NCBI GenBank assembly: GCA_944470555.2
Contig: OX104128.1
Coordinates: 45,491,920-45,555,919 of the forward strand
Direction: 5' to 3'
DNA length: 64,000 nt
From: Heterobilharzia americana
Lineage: Eukaryota > Platyhelminthes > Trematoda > Strigeidida > Schistosomatidae
Part shown: piece by piece, positions 33,265 through 44,276 of the stretch
How positions within the stretch are numbered: the first letter of the stretch is position 1
How the letters are laid out: each line of letters opens with the position of its first letter
The notes under the pieces: generated by a model
Told to the model about the DNA's origin: nothing
Database searches by the model: none
Seen by the model: only the letters and a program-made list of their open reading frames with translations
Position numbers and translations under genes: made by a program

Positions 33265-34935
33265 TTCAGTGGTGAGAGGATTTCATTTCGGGTCTCTAAT
33301 TATCCGAACACATGCCATTTTTACCGGGGGTAGTTTACTGGCCGGTCCTGAGCCCGGAAAAGGAGGGAAGGTTGGGCATAGGGCTAGCAACCCTACCCAG
33401 GAAAATCAATCCAGTCGCCACACTTCAAAACACAGGCGAAAGACAGGAAATAAGATGAACCTTGTTCCCCGCTACAGTCGGGGAGACTAAATGATGCTAG
33501 TTGGAGAAAGCCTTCGGGGGAGCCAATTGACCAATGCGTCTCTCTCCCGATGAAGGCAGGAGTAAGCATAGGGACACACAGTGTCCGCACAACGTTTGAA
33601 CCTGGTGAGGCTGCACAGATTGCGGAAGAAAGTTGAAGATATGGAATGGAAGAGCCAGGAATCTGTGAAAGCAGATGGAATGGAAGGGAACTCCCCAAAC
33701 TGTCAACCGGGGAGTCAATAATCTACTCCGATATTGTCACCCAGACGACAACCACGAGAACGCTGAGTTTTCCAGTGGCCATCATGATATCCCCAAGGGC
33801 ACCGAAGACTCTCATGCAGTGGGAACCAATCTCCTCCTTCATGACCATAACAGCAAGACTCGAACCAGAAGGAGGGAAGTCACAACCACACAATGCTACG
33901 CTATGCACCTAAAATAATGCGGATCACGAGAAGAAGGAGTTCCATAGACAACTGCAATCGGTACTGCACGGGACCGAAATCCTGATGGCGACATAAAAAT
34001 CTACTCTAATGGTTAGGGTGACATCGATGCCAAACTGGAAGCGAACAACGCATGAAGAGGACTAGTCGTGGGTCGAGAAGCACTCGGTGGAATGAACGAT
34101 AATGGATAACCGTTTGCAGACTTTTGGGTATTTAATGACCTGGTGATTGGAGGCAGTGTGTACAAACACAGGGGTATTCACATGGCAGCGACTTGGAATT
34201 GATTGCACCAGACACGCTGCACGAAAAATCGGATCAACTTCATCTCAATGTGTAGGAAGTGGAGACGCAACCAGCCTGCTGGGCACATATTGGATCAGAT
34301 GAAGAAGAGGAGCAGATGTAAGTTCATACCACTCACTATCTAGTGCAAGGAACCTATCTTCAAAATCAAGTTGAAAGTCTTCGCAGAAGTTGGTGATAAA
34401 CGACCGCAGAGACCGAAGGTCGAAATTTTACAAAACATCTTCACGTCGGTCAGTCATCAGGAAAAAGTGGAAGATATTAGGCAACATTCTCTAGGAAAAC
34501 AGCGTGGGAGAACCCCGGAATTCCTTGAAAGAGACGTGGAAGGAACCCTGCCTAATCTTGATAGGAAAGAAGAAGAGAGAAGACTAGGAATGGAGTGGAT
34601 CTCGGCGGATACATAGAAGCTGATAGAGGAGGAAGAGGAAGACGGTGAAGCAGAAGATGAAACAAGGCGTAAGCGGACGAATTCTGAGAGAAACATCCAA
34701 GCACATGGCTCAATTATGATAGTGTCAGACGTTGGGGATAGAAGTAAACGTTTAAGGCTGGCACAGCGAAGGGTGTGCAGTAAAGATGGGTTGACTGGAA
34801 AGGTAAGATTAAGAACAATCGAGGAAACGCTCGTTACAGACACTCGTAGGGTGCCTCCCAGGGATGACAGATTAAAGGTAATAGGTACGGGGACCCCTAG
34901 GCGTACTGCCATATGTTCTGGGGACCACTGCGGGA
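33265..34935 (+). pseudogene. SR2-like RTE, 5' UTR and endonuclease region
   Basis: The plus strand opens with a G+C-richer leader (33320-33500), then IGTHSVRTTFEPGEAAQIAE near 33566, the usual RTE endonuclease start. ESIIYSDIVTQTTTTRTLSF and MISPRAPKTLMQWEPISSFM follow near 33711-33840. Later come NDLVIGGSVYKHRGIHMAAT near 34135 and a charged spacer with MEWISADT near 34595, equivalent to the EWIS-x-xTL motif before the RT. Frameshifts and stops are common, and no RT follows here. The fragment could once have been continuous with the SR2-like RT pieces elsewhere in the window, but that cannot be shown. Confidence 0.75.
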
Positions 34936-35329
34936 CACGCGTATGCTGGTGTCCGTCCGTCCGATGTGATAATGGTTATCAAAAGAAACCAAAGTTCTTT
35001 GGTCGAAAAGCGTTGAGTGTGTTCTGATCTTGTTCTTCTGATGCATTCAGCAACATCGACCGCTCATTTTGTATGACTTCATTCAATTTGCTTGTACAAC
35101 CATATTGAGCCTCTTGTTTTGATTGGTGTTGCCATTGTATTTCGTTTTGGTTAGAAACCGCAGCAACCGTCAAAATTAAAGGTTTGTAACGAATTTTTTT
35201 GCATATATTTTGTTGTGAAGAACAGTTTTCGCAGGGTTCATTTACTGTTTTAATATACATTCGTTTTTGGCAACCAATTGTTCTGGATATGGTCGGTTGA
35301 GCTTTGAGTTTCGGGTACCTTGTTATTCT
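34936..35329 (-). other. Open frame of 126 codons, unknown
   Basis: A minus-strand frame (34979-35359) begins MKDRLGKPEKRITRYPKLKA and contains CENCSSQQNICKKIRYK, a possible Cys-pair motif. A related start (MWMKDWLGRPEKCF) occurs on the minus strand at about 42355, inside the related repeat, so the frame may be part of a mobile element. Alternatively it is chance openness in a repeat whose 3' end points the other way. Confidence 0.35.
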
Positions 35330-35770
35330 TTTTTCGGGTTTACCCAACCTGTCCTTCATCCATCCATATGGAATCCTAGTAGTCTAATTTGTTAGCGTGC
35401 ACTATGCCATCTAGACCTTATGGACAAGGAATAAAGCCCAAGGTCACAGCTGTACCACCCACCCTACCTTCAGGAATATTGGAAGATTCGAACAACAGCC
35501 GAATAATTCCTACTTTCCAACTAAGCTTGCCTCAGTATGATGAACAATTATGCTGGTGTTTATCTGTTACATTCTTTGCTGTCTGCAAAGCACTAACGTT
35601 CTTACTCTAGACGCATCTTTTATGTACAGGAAAGAACGGTGTCCATTGTATAGCCTCATACTGTGCATAACAGTCAGTTCATATTACCAAAATGTTGAGA
35701 CCTGTAAACCGGTTTGTTTTCGTGTAACTTGCTTTGTATAGAGTACATTATTATTATAGCCTTGGAATTT
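35330..35770 (+). repeat. LINE-like 3' tail family, copy 1
   Basis: Shares blocks CGAATAATTCCTA.TTTCCAACT, TTGCCTCAGT.TGATG, TGGTGTTTATCTGTT and a terminal CCTGTAAACCGGTTTG with 42320-42750. Its last part also matches 38465-38650. All copies share the right-hand end and differ at the left, which marks the right-hand end as the 3' end of a 5'-truncating retroelement with a TTATTA-type tail. Confidence 0.75.
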
Positions 35771-36733
35771 AGTCGGCCACCAGTTGACATCTTATCGTCT
35801 GGCAACTTTTCCGGCTTACCGAATACGCCAACAGTATCCTTTATGGCATTTAGCATAATCGGCCCTCTAAATGTAGAATGAGACATCCACCACACCTACA
35901 CTGGCCTTCTATACGAAACGTTGGGGAAACTACCAAAGCCTATGACCTCAAACTAACGGCACATTCTGCCCTACCTGACGTAGCAATCAAAAATAGAAAT
36001 TCCACACTACCCGACAGCATGAAATTTATGTTCTTAAGTACTCAATAGAAAAAAGCACATATAGTGAGCGCCATGACGAGGAAAGTCGAATGGGGAGAAA
36101 CACGAACATAGAAAACACTCTTCTTGTTTTAATTCTTGCTTCTTTCTCTGCCTGCTGTTTTGTCTGTTTTTTCCCGTTGTAGAAAAGCAATTCAGTTCTG
36201 AATGTTGGGTTGGTCTTCACAGAGTATTAATTATTTAAGGACCAGACCTTGGCTGAAACTACCCTTCATGGGGGGGGGGTAACCAGCTTTACTGCCCTCA
36301 TAATACCTAACTACGACAAACAGAAACAACGATGTTCACTGAACTAAAATTTCTCAATTACCTGAATCTAGGATTTATTCATTATAAAAGTGACCAGGGA
36401 AGTCTAATACTTATCGACCGTGAGGCTGCCACCACCAGTGTAAACGGCGGACAACATGTCCTGGAAATCCACTTGGCGCATCCAAACAAGCTTATTGCCT
36501 CTGGATGTCAGAGTTAGAAAAGTGAAGATATTTGACTCTCAGTCGTAATATTCACCAAGATTATGAATCTCTGACGTGGAATGGTAACAACATGCATGAA
36601 TTACACAGTTCTGGAATCATCATTGAAGTACAATAGGTAAACAGTCTGTGCATACATTCCCTCATGAACTTTTCACCAATATCTCAAGCAAAAAGTGTGG
36701 ACTGTTACAATGAAACTATTTACTTTAAGCTCT
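35771..36733. other. Sequence without recognised feature
   Basis: Includes a run of nine G at about 36271. Small open frames only. Confidence 0.45.
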
Positions 36734-37008
36734 ATTTTTCTCCAGGTAGTACGAGGGGTGTCGAGATACAGGCATGGTATTTTGTTAATGCGGAGACAAT
36801 ACTTCCACCTGTTCATCTTATGAAGCTTTCACATACTTATTCAACTACGATATTTCATTATGTGAAAATGCAGCATTTATATCTTCTAGTGACAACAGGT
36901 GGGGACTGAGATTACCTTCTATGAAGATACGTGCAATTTATATAGAAACTAATTCATATCTGTAGAAATGGCATGTGCCTATACACTCAGGAATAATAAC
37001 AATAAAGT
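36734..37008 (+). repeat. Retroelement 3'-end repeat, copy B
   Basis: Counterpart of 30752-31025. It ends in CTCAGGAATAATAACAATAAAG, a simple-repeat tail, 40 bp before the duplicated SR2-like segment begins. Confidence 0.75.
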
Positions 37009-37050
37009 TCGCATCTTGGGTGCGTGCCACTCGGTGGATTTGACGTAACA

Positions 37051-37548
37051 CTGACCACTTCAAAAAACTCTTGAATCGACAACCACCTGCAACTCAACTA
37101 GAAATAACACCAGCAACGGCAGAACTACCAGTGAGCACATGCTCTCCGACAAAGGCAGAAGTGAAGTCCTGAACACCGTAAAGTTGCTGAAAGCCGTGAA
37201 AGCACCAGGACCAGATGGAATCCCGCCAGAAGCATTGAAAACAAACGCAGAGACAACAGCGGACATGCTCACACCACTATTGCAGAAGGTTTAGAAGGAA
37301 GGGAAGGTACTTGCCAGTTGATTGGAAGAAGGGCTACCTCGTCCAATTCCCAAAGAAGGGAGACCTAAGTCTTTGCAAGAACAATTGCTGGCGTGGAATC
37401 ATGCTCCTGTCCACACCAGGCAAAATATTGTGCTGCGTCATCCTGGAGAGATTAGAAAATACCCTGGATTAAAAAATAAGGCCGGAACAGGTTCGTTGGT
37501 TGGCTTCACGAAGAACGAATCATGCTTGGATCAAATTGTAACGCTACG
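37051..37548 (+). pseudogene. SR2-like RTE fragment, second copy
   Basis: 37051-37493 equals 25794-26236 by direct reading, including the same in-frame stop (37293) and frameshifts. Unlike copy 1 it continues as proper RTE sequence: GSLVGFTKNESCLDQIVTLRI, matching the QAGFRKDRSCxDQIATLR motif after RT block 1. It breaks off near 37548 at another repeat. Confidence 0.88.
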
Positions 37549-37895
37549 CATTCTAGGGATTGTCCTGGTGCGAACTTGACAGATGTATAAGCCAATCACT
37601 GATTGTCCAAACTTGTTATTTACCCAGGAATGCGAGACCAAGAAAGAACACAACAACGTGGTGGGATGGAATAGTATATTTGGATGGTTGTGCCAAGATA
37701 CCGATGCGTCCAACTAACTGTCTAGAGAGTCGAGTACGAGCAGTGCAACGTAACACGACAGCGTGCCAAATGGCGAGGATACTTGACCGGGTGCCTTCAG
37801 CTTAGCGAGTCCAATCAAACTATCGAGGTCAGCATGAATATTGAATCTCGTCAAACCATAGGCTTTTGATTTTGGGGAAGTGTGTGACGCTACAG
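37549..37895. repeat. Unnamed dispersed repeat, copy 1
   Basis: Matches 40228-40568 over its whole length with frequent substitutions. Shared landmarks include GATGGAATAGTATATTTGGAT, GCAGTGCAACGTAACACGAC and CTTGACCGGGTG. No protein motif recognised. Confidence 0.75.
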
Positions 37896-38464
37896 ATTAC
37901 TTCCCCCTGGCGCGTTCATGGGGGCCATAAGACGATACCAGCCGGAATTAAAAACCCAGTGGTTTCTCCTCTGGTAAGACTCTCCTGATGGGCTCACTGC
38001 TAGAAGTGGCTCCTGATTCTCTGAACTTATTCCAGGCTATCGTGGAAAATGACAAACAAAATACAATAAATCAAATTGAACGTCGATCGCGGCGATAGCT
38101 TCTGTTTGGCTTTCCATTCAGTAATCGTTGCACCTGGAGTGCAAACAAAAGTCTTTAATGCCACGAAAACGTTTCGTAAAAACGGGAGTTGTTGATACAC
38201 AAATATATTGAAAATAAAGTGTACGCTTATTTTCAGTTTATTTTGAAGAAGTTTCATTACGTGGTGGCAAAAAATTGATATAAAAAGGGAAAATGTAGAA
38301 GGATTTTCGCATTGCTATTTAATAGGAAAAATAGTGCCCGAAAAATTTTTAATCCAAAAGATTGGTTGACACATTTTGTTTTACACTGCTGAGTTGAATA
38401 CGACTTCAAACACTGCGGGAACCTGACGATTCGACTTGATCGTGTTTTTTGGTTGGTTGTTGTA
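37896..38464. other. Sequence without recognised feature
   Basis: The first 80 bp are G+C-rich and repeat-like. No family recognised. Confidence 0.4.
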
Positions 38465-38650
38465 TCTGCGCATTACCATGCACAATGCCAAGAATTTCGA
38501 TAATGCCACAAATAACAGTATCTAATGTATAGCTTGACATTGTACATAATAGCCATTTCTCATTACCAAAATGATCAAACCTGTAAACTGGTTTGTATTC
38601 ATGTAACCTTTGTTGTGTGAAATATATATTATTAATATTACCATTATTAT
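38465..38650 (+). repeat. LINE-like 3' tail family, copy 2
   Basis: Shortest copy of the family at 35330. It shares TAACAGTATCTAATGTATAGC, CATTTCTCATTACCAAAATGATCAAACC and TGTAAACTGGTTTGTATTC, and ends in TATTATTAATATTA. Confidence 0.75.
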
Positions 38651-39235
38651 CCTCCGGCCGGCTACAGCGAGCTGAAGCGTCACTTTGGTGGGGTCACTTT
38701 CGAAATAAGCCGGTTTCAACGTGCATGGTAGGCTGAAAATGCACGGATTTAGACACTCACCTTGGTTGCATAGCTGTGGACACTTACTCTTACTTCTGAT
38801 TTTCTAGATGGCTCCCTTGTGGTTAGTAGGGCTAAGAGCTGAAGAGCTTTTTTGCTGAATGGGCGGTTATGTTACTAACGTAATAGTGGAACCTATCTGC
38901 GTGATGGGCGATGGAAATCCATACCCGTCTCATGAATCGCAGCAAGTTTTAATGGGAGTATGCACATTAATGACTTGATATCTGAATTATTTAGTGCCAA
39001 ATACCATTTTGCAAACTTTCAAGAATTATCAGTTTGGCGGTGCTTGTAAACTGGTATCCTTCATGTTCAATCCATCATGCTAGGATAATATCTGTTATCG
39101 TGTAAATATTAACTTCCCGCACGCGTTGAAAAGCGACACTTTCTTGTTCGTTCTACCATTAATAGGATCTGATATTTTTTGATAGTTTCATGACACCCTC
39201 TGTACCCTTAAGGACCCTTAAAGTCTTGTAGATTT
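38651..39235. other. Sequence without recognised feature
   Basis: Possibly the 3' UTR of the element whose tail follows at 39236. No coding motif. Confidence 0.4.
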
Positions 39236-39330
39236 TTTCAACATAAACCAATGTGATGAGGCCTGTTAACTGGCTTCTCTTACGTTAACTTACTAGTGTC
39301 AGCGTAAAACATTTATTTATTTAAAACTGA
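39236..39330 (+). repeat. LINE-like 3' tail, divergent
   Basis: GGCCTGTTAACTGGCTTCTC, then TTACGTTAACTTAC and an (ATTT)n-type tail. Related in layout to the CCTGTAAACTGGTTTG tails. Confidence 0.55.
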
Positions 39331-39465
39331 GTGCTGCACAGCCCGTAATCCGTGCAAAACTTTGACCGCACAACTACAAGAAACATTCTGTAAATGACTG
39401 CTAGACTGTTCGCATTTTTCAGAAAAAAGACTAAAATAAAGTATGGAATCCCCTCCCTGGTGACG

Positions 39466-39540
39466 GATAAATAAATAAATAAATATTTTATTCTCAGCTT
39501 AACAGTTTAACATGAGAGAAGCCAGTTTACGGCCACCATC
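39466..39540 (-). repeat. LINE-like 3' tail, inverted partner
   Basis: The reverse complement reads CCGTAAACTGGCTTCTCTC, then ATGTTAAACTG and an (ATTT)n tail formed by GGATAAATAAATAAATAAAT on the plus strand. It faces the tail at 39236 tail to tail. Confidence 0.6.
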
Positions 39541-40227
39541 AAATTGATAATGGTAAAGGAATCTCCACTATCTGAGCTGTCCTGAGTGATGCAGAAGGTA
39601 TCGCATCAGGGTTTATCGTGATAATAAAAGTGACTACAGGTTATGAAAGGGACATAAAATATCACTACACAATACATTCAGACTGTTTATGAGTTTTGGT
39701 TGTCTCCACTCACCATTTTTTCACACAATAAAGTGATACAAAAACCGTTCAATATTTGACGTTTGCGTTACATGTGACCTAGATGGTTAACCTGGCGGTG
39801 TAATTCCGTGTTTCTTCAAATAAACGTTTATCTTGACACCAGTTATCATGTTTATAGTGTCGTTGGCCAACGAAAACTCACTTCATCGATTTCAGGTAAC
39901 AGTAAGTGCCAGCATAACCATATAATCCACATGAGTATATAAATCTTCGCATTTCCCACTCGCAGTGTGACTTTGCTCTGCAATAAAGGCGTAATCCATC
40001 AGATTTAGTTGTTGCTACACAAAGAGATAAGTATCTGAAAGACCATTATCCAATGGTGATGGAGTTTTGCACATAGAATTCACATTGAAGCACACAGCAT
40101 TAGCAAGGAGGTATGTTCGCTGTTAATTGTCTTCTACGAAACGGAGTTAAACGAGGTGAAGTAGTTGAGTCACTAGGTGAGTTTGTTTCTCAGATTTAGT
40201 TGTTTGTCCAGATTTTTGCTGCTTTGG
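39541..40227. other. Sequence without recognised feature
   Basis: No coding or repeat signature recognised. Confidence 0.45.
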
Positions 40228-40568
40228 GATTTGTCCTAGTGCTAACTTGACAGACGCAAAGAGCAATCACTAATTATTCGGACTTTTTATATACCCACAA
40301 GTACGAGACCAAGGAAGAACACGATATCGCAGTCGGATGGAATAGTATATTTGGATGATTGTGCCGAGATACCAATGCGTTTCAACTAACTGGCTAGAAA
40401 GTCGAATACAAGCAGTGCAACGTAACACGACAGCATGCCTAATAGCGAGGATGCTTGACCGGGTGTCCTCAGCTTAACGAGTCCAGTTAAACCATCAAGG
40501 TCAGCATCAATGTCGAAAGTCGTCAAACCCTAGGCTATTGACTTTGGGGAATTGTGTGACTCTACACT
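40228..40568. repeat. Unnamed dispersed repeat, copy 2
   Basis: Counterpart of 37549-37895. Same order of blocks, ending in CTTTGGGGAATTGTGTGAC. Confidence 0.75.
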
Positions 40569-40793
40569 GCCATTATGACCGTTCAGAAGCTTTAGATCAT
40601 TCATTGTAGCTAGGTTTTCGTACATGGTTGCATCTGGGCTGTCGTAGAACGTTTCAGAAAGTTGAAAATCAATAGGAGAAGACCAGATGAAGTATTCCTC
40701 CAATAATCTCTGGAAAAATGTACGAAGTAGTATATTCAGTAGGTTGACAATTCCGGCCAAAATTATGCTCAAGGTTTTCTCTTCAGACTTCAG
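40530..40793 (-). CDS. Possible orphan exon (unknown protein)
   Basis: The minus strand has a strong-looking acceptor (TCCTTCTCTTTTCAG), then about 78 open codons: LKSEEKTLSIILAGIVNLLN, ILLRTFFQRLLEEYFIWSSP, DFQLSETFYDSPDATMYENL and a short tail that ends in a stop supplied by the flanking dispersed repeat. The first third is amphipathic or helical; I do not recognise the family. It could be a real terminal exon of an unidentified gene, an exon relic carried by a mobile element, or chance openness. No partner exon was found upstream on the minus strand within the LINE fragments at 41.1-42.2 kb. Confidence 0.3.
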   Translation of the reverse strand: MKSEEKTLSIILAGIVNLLNILLRTFFQRLLEEYFIWSSPIDFQLSETFYDSPDATMYENLATMNDLKLLNGHNGSVESHNSPKSIA

Positions 40794-41144
40794 CTGAAAA
40801 GAGAAGGAGAAAAGGAAAGCACGAGCAGAAACCGGAGAATGATATACCACACAAGACGAAATTGGGAAGAGAGAAGTTCCTATCTTTGAGACACTCGAGC
40901 TATATGCACACTTTAATTTGTGCATATGAAAACGACTTTTGTGATTATCCTGCGTAAAGTACATACAAGTTTTTGGATGTACTGTGTTTACCTGTAGACG
41001 TGCGGGTAAAACTGACTCAACATCAAGGTGATATATACTTTACCAATGTGTACTTTACTGACCACACAACCTAAGCTAGTGGGATAGCAGTCAAACGCCC
41101 CATGCAATAATGTTAGGGCCCATTAAGAAAAAATACTTGGGATT
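40794..41144. other. Sequence without recognised feature
   Basis: Begins with the polypurine tract that forms the acceptor of the possible minus-strand exon. Otherwise nothing recognised. Confidence 0.4.
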
Positions 41145-42230
41145 GATGACAGTTTCACTTTACACTTTCAGGGGGCTTAGTATGTTTTCATTAGCCCAGA
41201 ACATATATGTAGTGACCAAGCGAATGATAGACTCATCATCTGTGAGGAGCTTATTAAGTGAGGAACGAAAGACGGATACTGAACCTGCAGTACGTATTTC
41301 CTCAGGAAGTCTATTCCAGATGTGAGAGAACTTATTGCAGAAGAAATAACCTCGCGCATCGGTCTTGCAACACTCGGTTTTAGCTAATTGTTTGTGATTA
41401 CGCATACTGTAAATAGATGATACAACTATTTTAATTCCTGGGCCAAATGAGTGCATTTGCTTACAAAGTAGTTTATAATAAAGTACAAGATTCATCTTAA
41501 GTCGCCTCTTCCAGAGAAGTTCTAGTCCTATTTAGTTGCATCTGGAGATGTAGTCAAGGTTGCAGCCAGCTCCTAGTGTTCTCAGTGTAGAGTGGCTTTG
41601 TACCCCTTCGATTTTTAGTTTATCGTCTATTCGAAATCTGCTTATGGTAAATGGGAAGTGTTCTAGAATTGGACGGATGCATACTTTGTGGAGTAGATCC
41701 CTTGATTCATTACTATAAAAGTTACGAATGTTGCATCCTGGGAGTCTGCGTGACTTAGTTTCGCTGTACGCTGCCTGCTCAGAGAAATTCAGGTCACTGG
41801 AACATCTGGGCCCTAGGTCTGAGACAGAACTAGGTTTTGGTAACTGTTGTCCGGATACTTCAAATATCAAGTCAAGGTTACCGTTACCAATGCAGATCCA
41901 TCCTCATTTGCTGATGTTGAACTGTAGAAGGGTATCAGCACACCATGAAGAAAGCTTTTCTAGTTCATGTCGAATAGCACTCATAGTGTCACCTAGCTCA
42001 TGGCTATAGCAAGAGTAAACTACTTTTAGGTCATCGGCATATAGAAAGATGTCACCCGTGGCAGAGCAGTTGCAAACACCCTTAATGTAGATAGCAAACA
42101 AAAGAGGCCCGAGAACGCTGCCTTGCACAACTCCTCTCCTGATGTAGCACAACTCCACTTGTGATGTAAGACCTAAACAGGTAGGTTGGCTTAATCTAGT
42201 TAGTCTAAAGCTCAATGCCCATCAGATTGT
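41145..42230 (-). pseudogene. CR1/Jockey-like LINE, RT palm to C-terminus
   Basis: The minus strand reads RRGVVQGSVLGPLLFAIYIK near 42145 (RT motif B), GDIFLYADDLKVVYSCYSHE near 42055 (active-site ADD intact), LEKLSSWCADTLLQFNISK near 41955, GQQLPKPSSVSDLGPRCSSD, LLHKVCIRPILEHFPFTISR near 41695, LKIEGVQSHSTLRTLGAGCN, and then the C-terminal NKFSHIWNRLPEEIRTAGSV to about 41165. There are a few frameshifts. This is the best preserved CR1-like copy here, 5'-truncated near 42230. Confidence 0.9.
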
Positions 42231-42279
42231 TTCAGTGAAGTCTTCGCTACGGATCATGATAGAACAGCACACAACAGTT

Positions 42280-42750
42280 GTGTCAGAGCTCCCCCGACAG
42301 TGGATGCAGTGCTCATAAAAGCATTTTTCGGGTCTACCTAGCCAGTCCTTCATCCACATGGAACCCCAACAATGGCATTTGTCAATGTGCACCAAGCCAT
42401 CGAATTTTTGTGAGGAAAGCACACAACCCACGGTCACGGCTGTATTATCTGTCCCACCTTCAAGAATATTAAAAGATTCAAACAATAGCCGAATAATTCC
42501 TAATTTCCAACTGAGCTTGCCTCAGTGTGATGGACAGTTATGTTGGTGTTTATCTGTTTTATTCCTTGTTGTCTGAGAAGCATCAATGTAATTTCTGTAG
42601 ACGCACTTCTTATGTGCCATGAATAACGGTATCTGATGTACGGCTTAATATTACACATAACAGTCATTTCTCGTTACCAAAATAATCAAATCCGTAAAGT
42701 CATTTGTAGTCATGTGTGAAAAATATTTTTATTACTGTTATTATTAAAGG
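42280..42750 (+). repeat. LINE-like 3' tail family, copy 3
   Basis: Longest copy, sharing blocks with 35330-35770 from TTCGGGTCTACCTAGCCAGTCC through CGAATAATTCCTAATTTCC to the tail TTTTTATTACTGTTATTATT. It lies immediately 5' (minus-strand sense) of the CR1-like copy and points the opposite way. Confidence 0.75.
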
Positions 42751-42754
42751 GAAA

Positions 42755-44110
42755 CAGTTTTCCAATTTCTCGTTAGACTTCAACCTGGAAAATCTCTGGG
42801 TCCCCACGAGTTGCACCGCAGATTGGTTTCTTTACTAGCGGACATTGTTACCAGGCCAACCACTGATCTCAGAATGCCAACGCCTCAGAGACTGGAAAGG
42901 TGCTATGATCAATCTGGTTTTCAAGCCCAGTGGTTTTGCCAGTTGGTGGATAACTATAGTCTTACTAGAACAGTTATTAGAGTTTCAGGAAAGATAATTC
43001 GTGCTGTTACTTGGGGATGTCGAATCAAATAATCTTTTGGCGCCACAGCTACACAGTCTTCGTACTGAACACTGAAGTTTAACAAACCTCTTCATCGTGA
43101 AAGAGGAACGGGTAGCAGCCTATGGTTACAAGCTGTCAACAGTTGCGGTGTCTGTAGACCTCAGTGTCTCATGTACAACCATCAAGAAAGCTCTCCCCTT
43201 TCGAGTTTTGCGCTTTACTGCGAGCTTAAATTATGACCGAAGACAAAGAGTGAACGTTAATGGGACACTGTCTGGATGGAAACCCGTGATCAGTGGAGTT
43301 CTTCAAGCAACAAATCTAGGTTCACTGTTTTTGGCTACCCGTAAACGAATTATCACGAGCGCCTAACTCTTCGGTGCTGTTATTCGCCGATGATGTGAAA
43401 ACTTGGAAAGTAATACGTACGACGCTCATAGGTAAGTACTTCAGGTGAATTTGCATGAGCCGTTGGATTAGCCCAAACTGTTTCGCCTTCAAAATCAGCG
43501 AAAGTTACAACTGGACATTGCACATTGGTCAAAGCATTGGTTACCGGTTTTCCGTTTATGGTTCACCAGTGCTCCCAGCCTCTGAACTGAAACATTTGGG
43601 TGCCATTATAAGCCATGATTTGAAAACTTCAGCACACTGTAATACAGCCGAAGCAGAAGGTTTCTGGGTATTATGGTCCATCCACAAACTTTCTGAGTTA
43701 TCGGCCGGGATATGTTCAGAACATTCCATTCTACTTACGTTGAACCTCACTTGGAATACTGCAGAGAGTAGGTGATAAGCCTCTGACAGTTCTTCTGAGT
43801 CTGTCCTATGAGGACTGATTAGGCTAGCCAAACTTATTCCCACTATCAACGTAAAAAATGGAGTGATCTCATACTGACACTGCGTATCCTGAATAATGAC
43901 TTCGGTACTGATATGTCCCCTCTTTTTTCTCCAGAAACCACGACTGAACCAACTTAGCGTGAATCTGAGGTTCTCCTGTCGTGCAGTCAACAACTGGAAT
44001 TCCTTACCTCGGCAGATGGTTTCAGCCATTTCGGTCAGGGTTTTAAGGGAGAAAGTAGGTCTTGCAAGACATATCTTCTTCAGGGGTTATATAAAGCAAA
44101 CTGGCCCAAT
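42755..44110 (+). pseudogene. CR1/Jockey-like LINE, RT to C-terminus
   Basis: Plus strand: GKSLGPHELHRRLVSLLADI near 42791 (block 1), a degraded fingers region, then DRRQRVNVNGTLSGWKPVIS near 43235 and GVLQATNLGSLF near 43294 (motif B, from GVPQGSVLGPLL). A shifted frame gives LLFADDVKTWKVIRTT near 43381 (ADD intact). The later region is shift-ridden. The end is LNQLSVNLRFSCRAVNNWNS near 43945, the usual LINE C-terminus. The frame runs open into the RASSF-like exon 1. Confidence 0.8.
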
Positions 44111-44276
44111 AACCCACTTACTGAAAACTGAAACTGGAAACCTGCAACTGCAGCGCTTGTGTCAAGTATGTGCGCTACTTTCACACCAAGCATTCCTGAA
44201 TGTTTGGTTTATGATTGGATTATACATAATTGAAATGATTTTGGAAGTAAAAAGAGCATTTACAAACTTTCTGAAG

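Noticed and set aside
33393..34912. Minus-strand open frames, including one of 151 codons
   Set aside because: Ser/Leu-rich shadows of the plus-strand SR2-like element; no independent motif.
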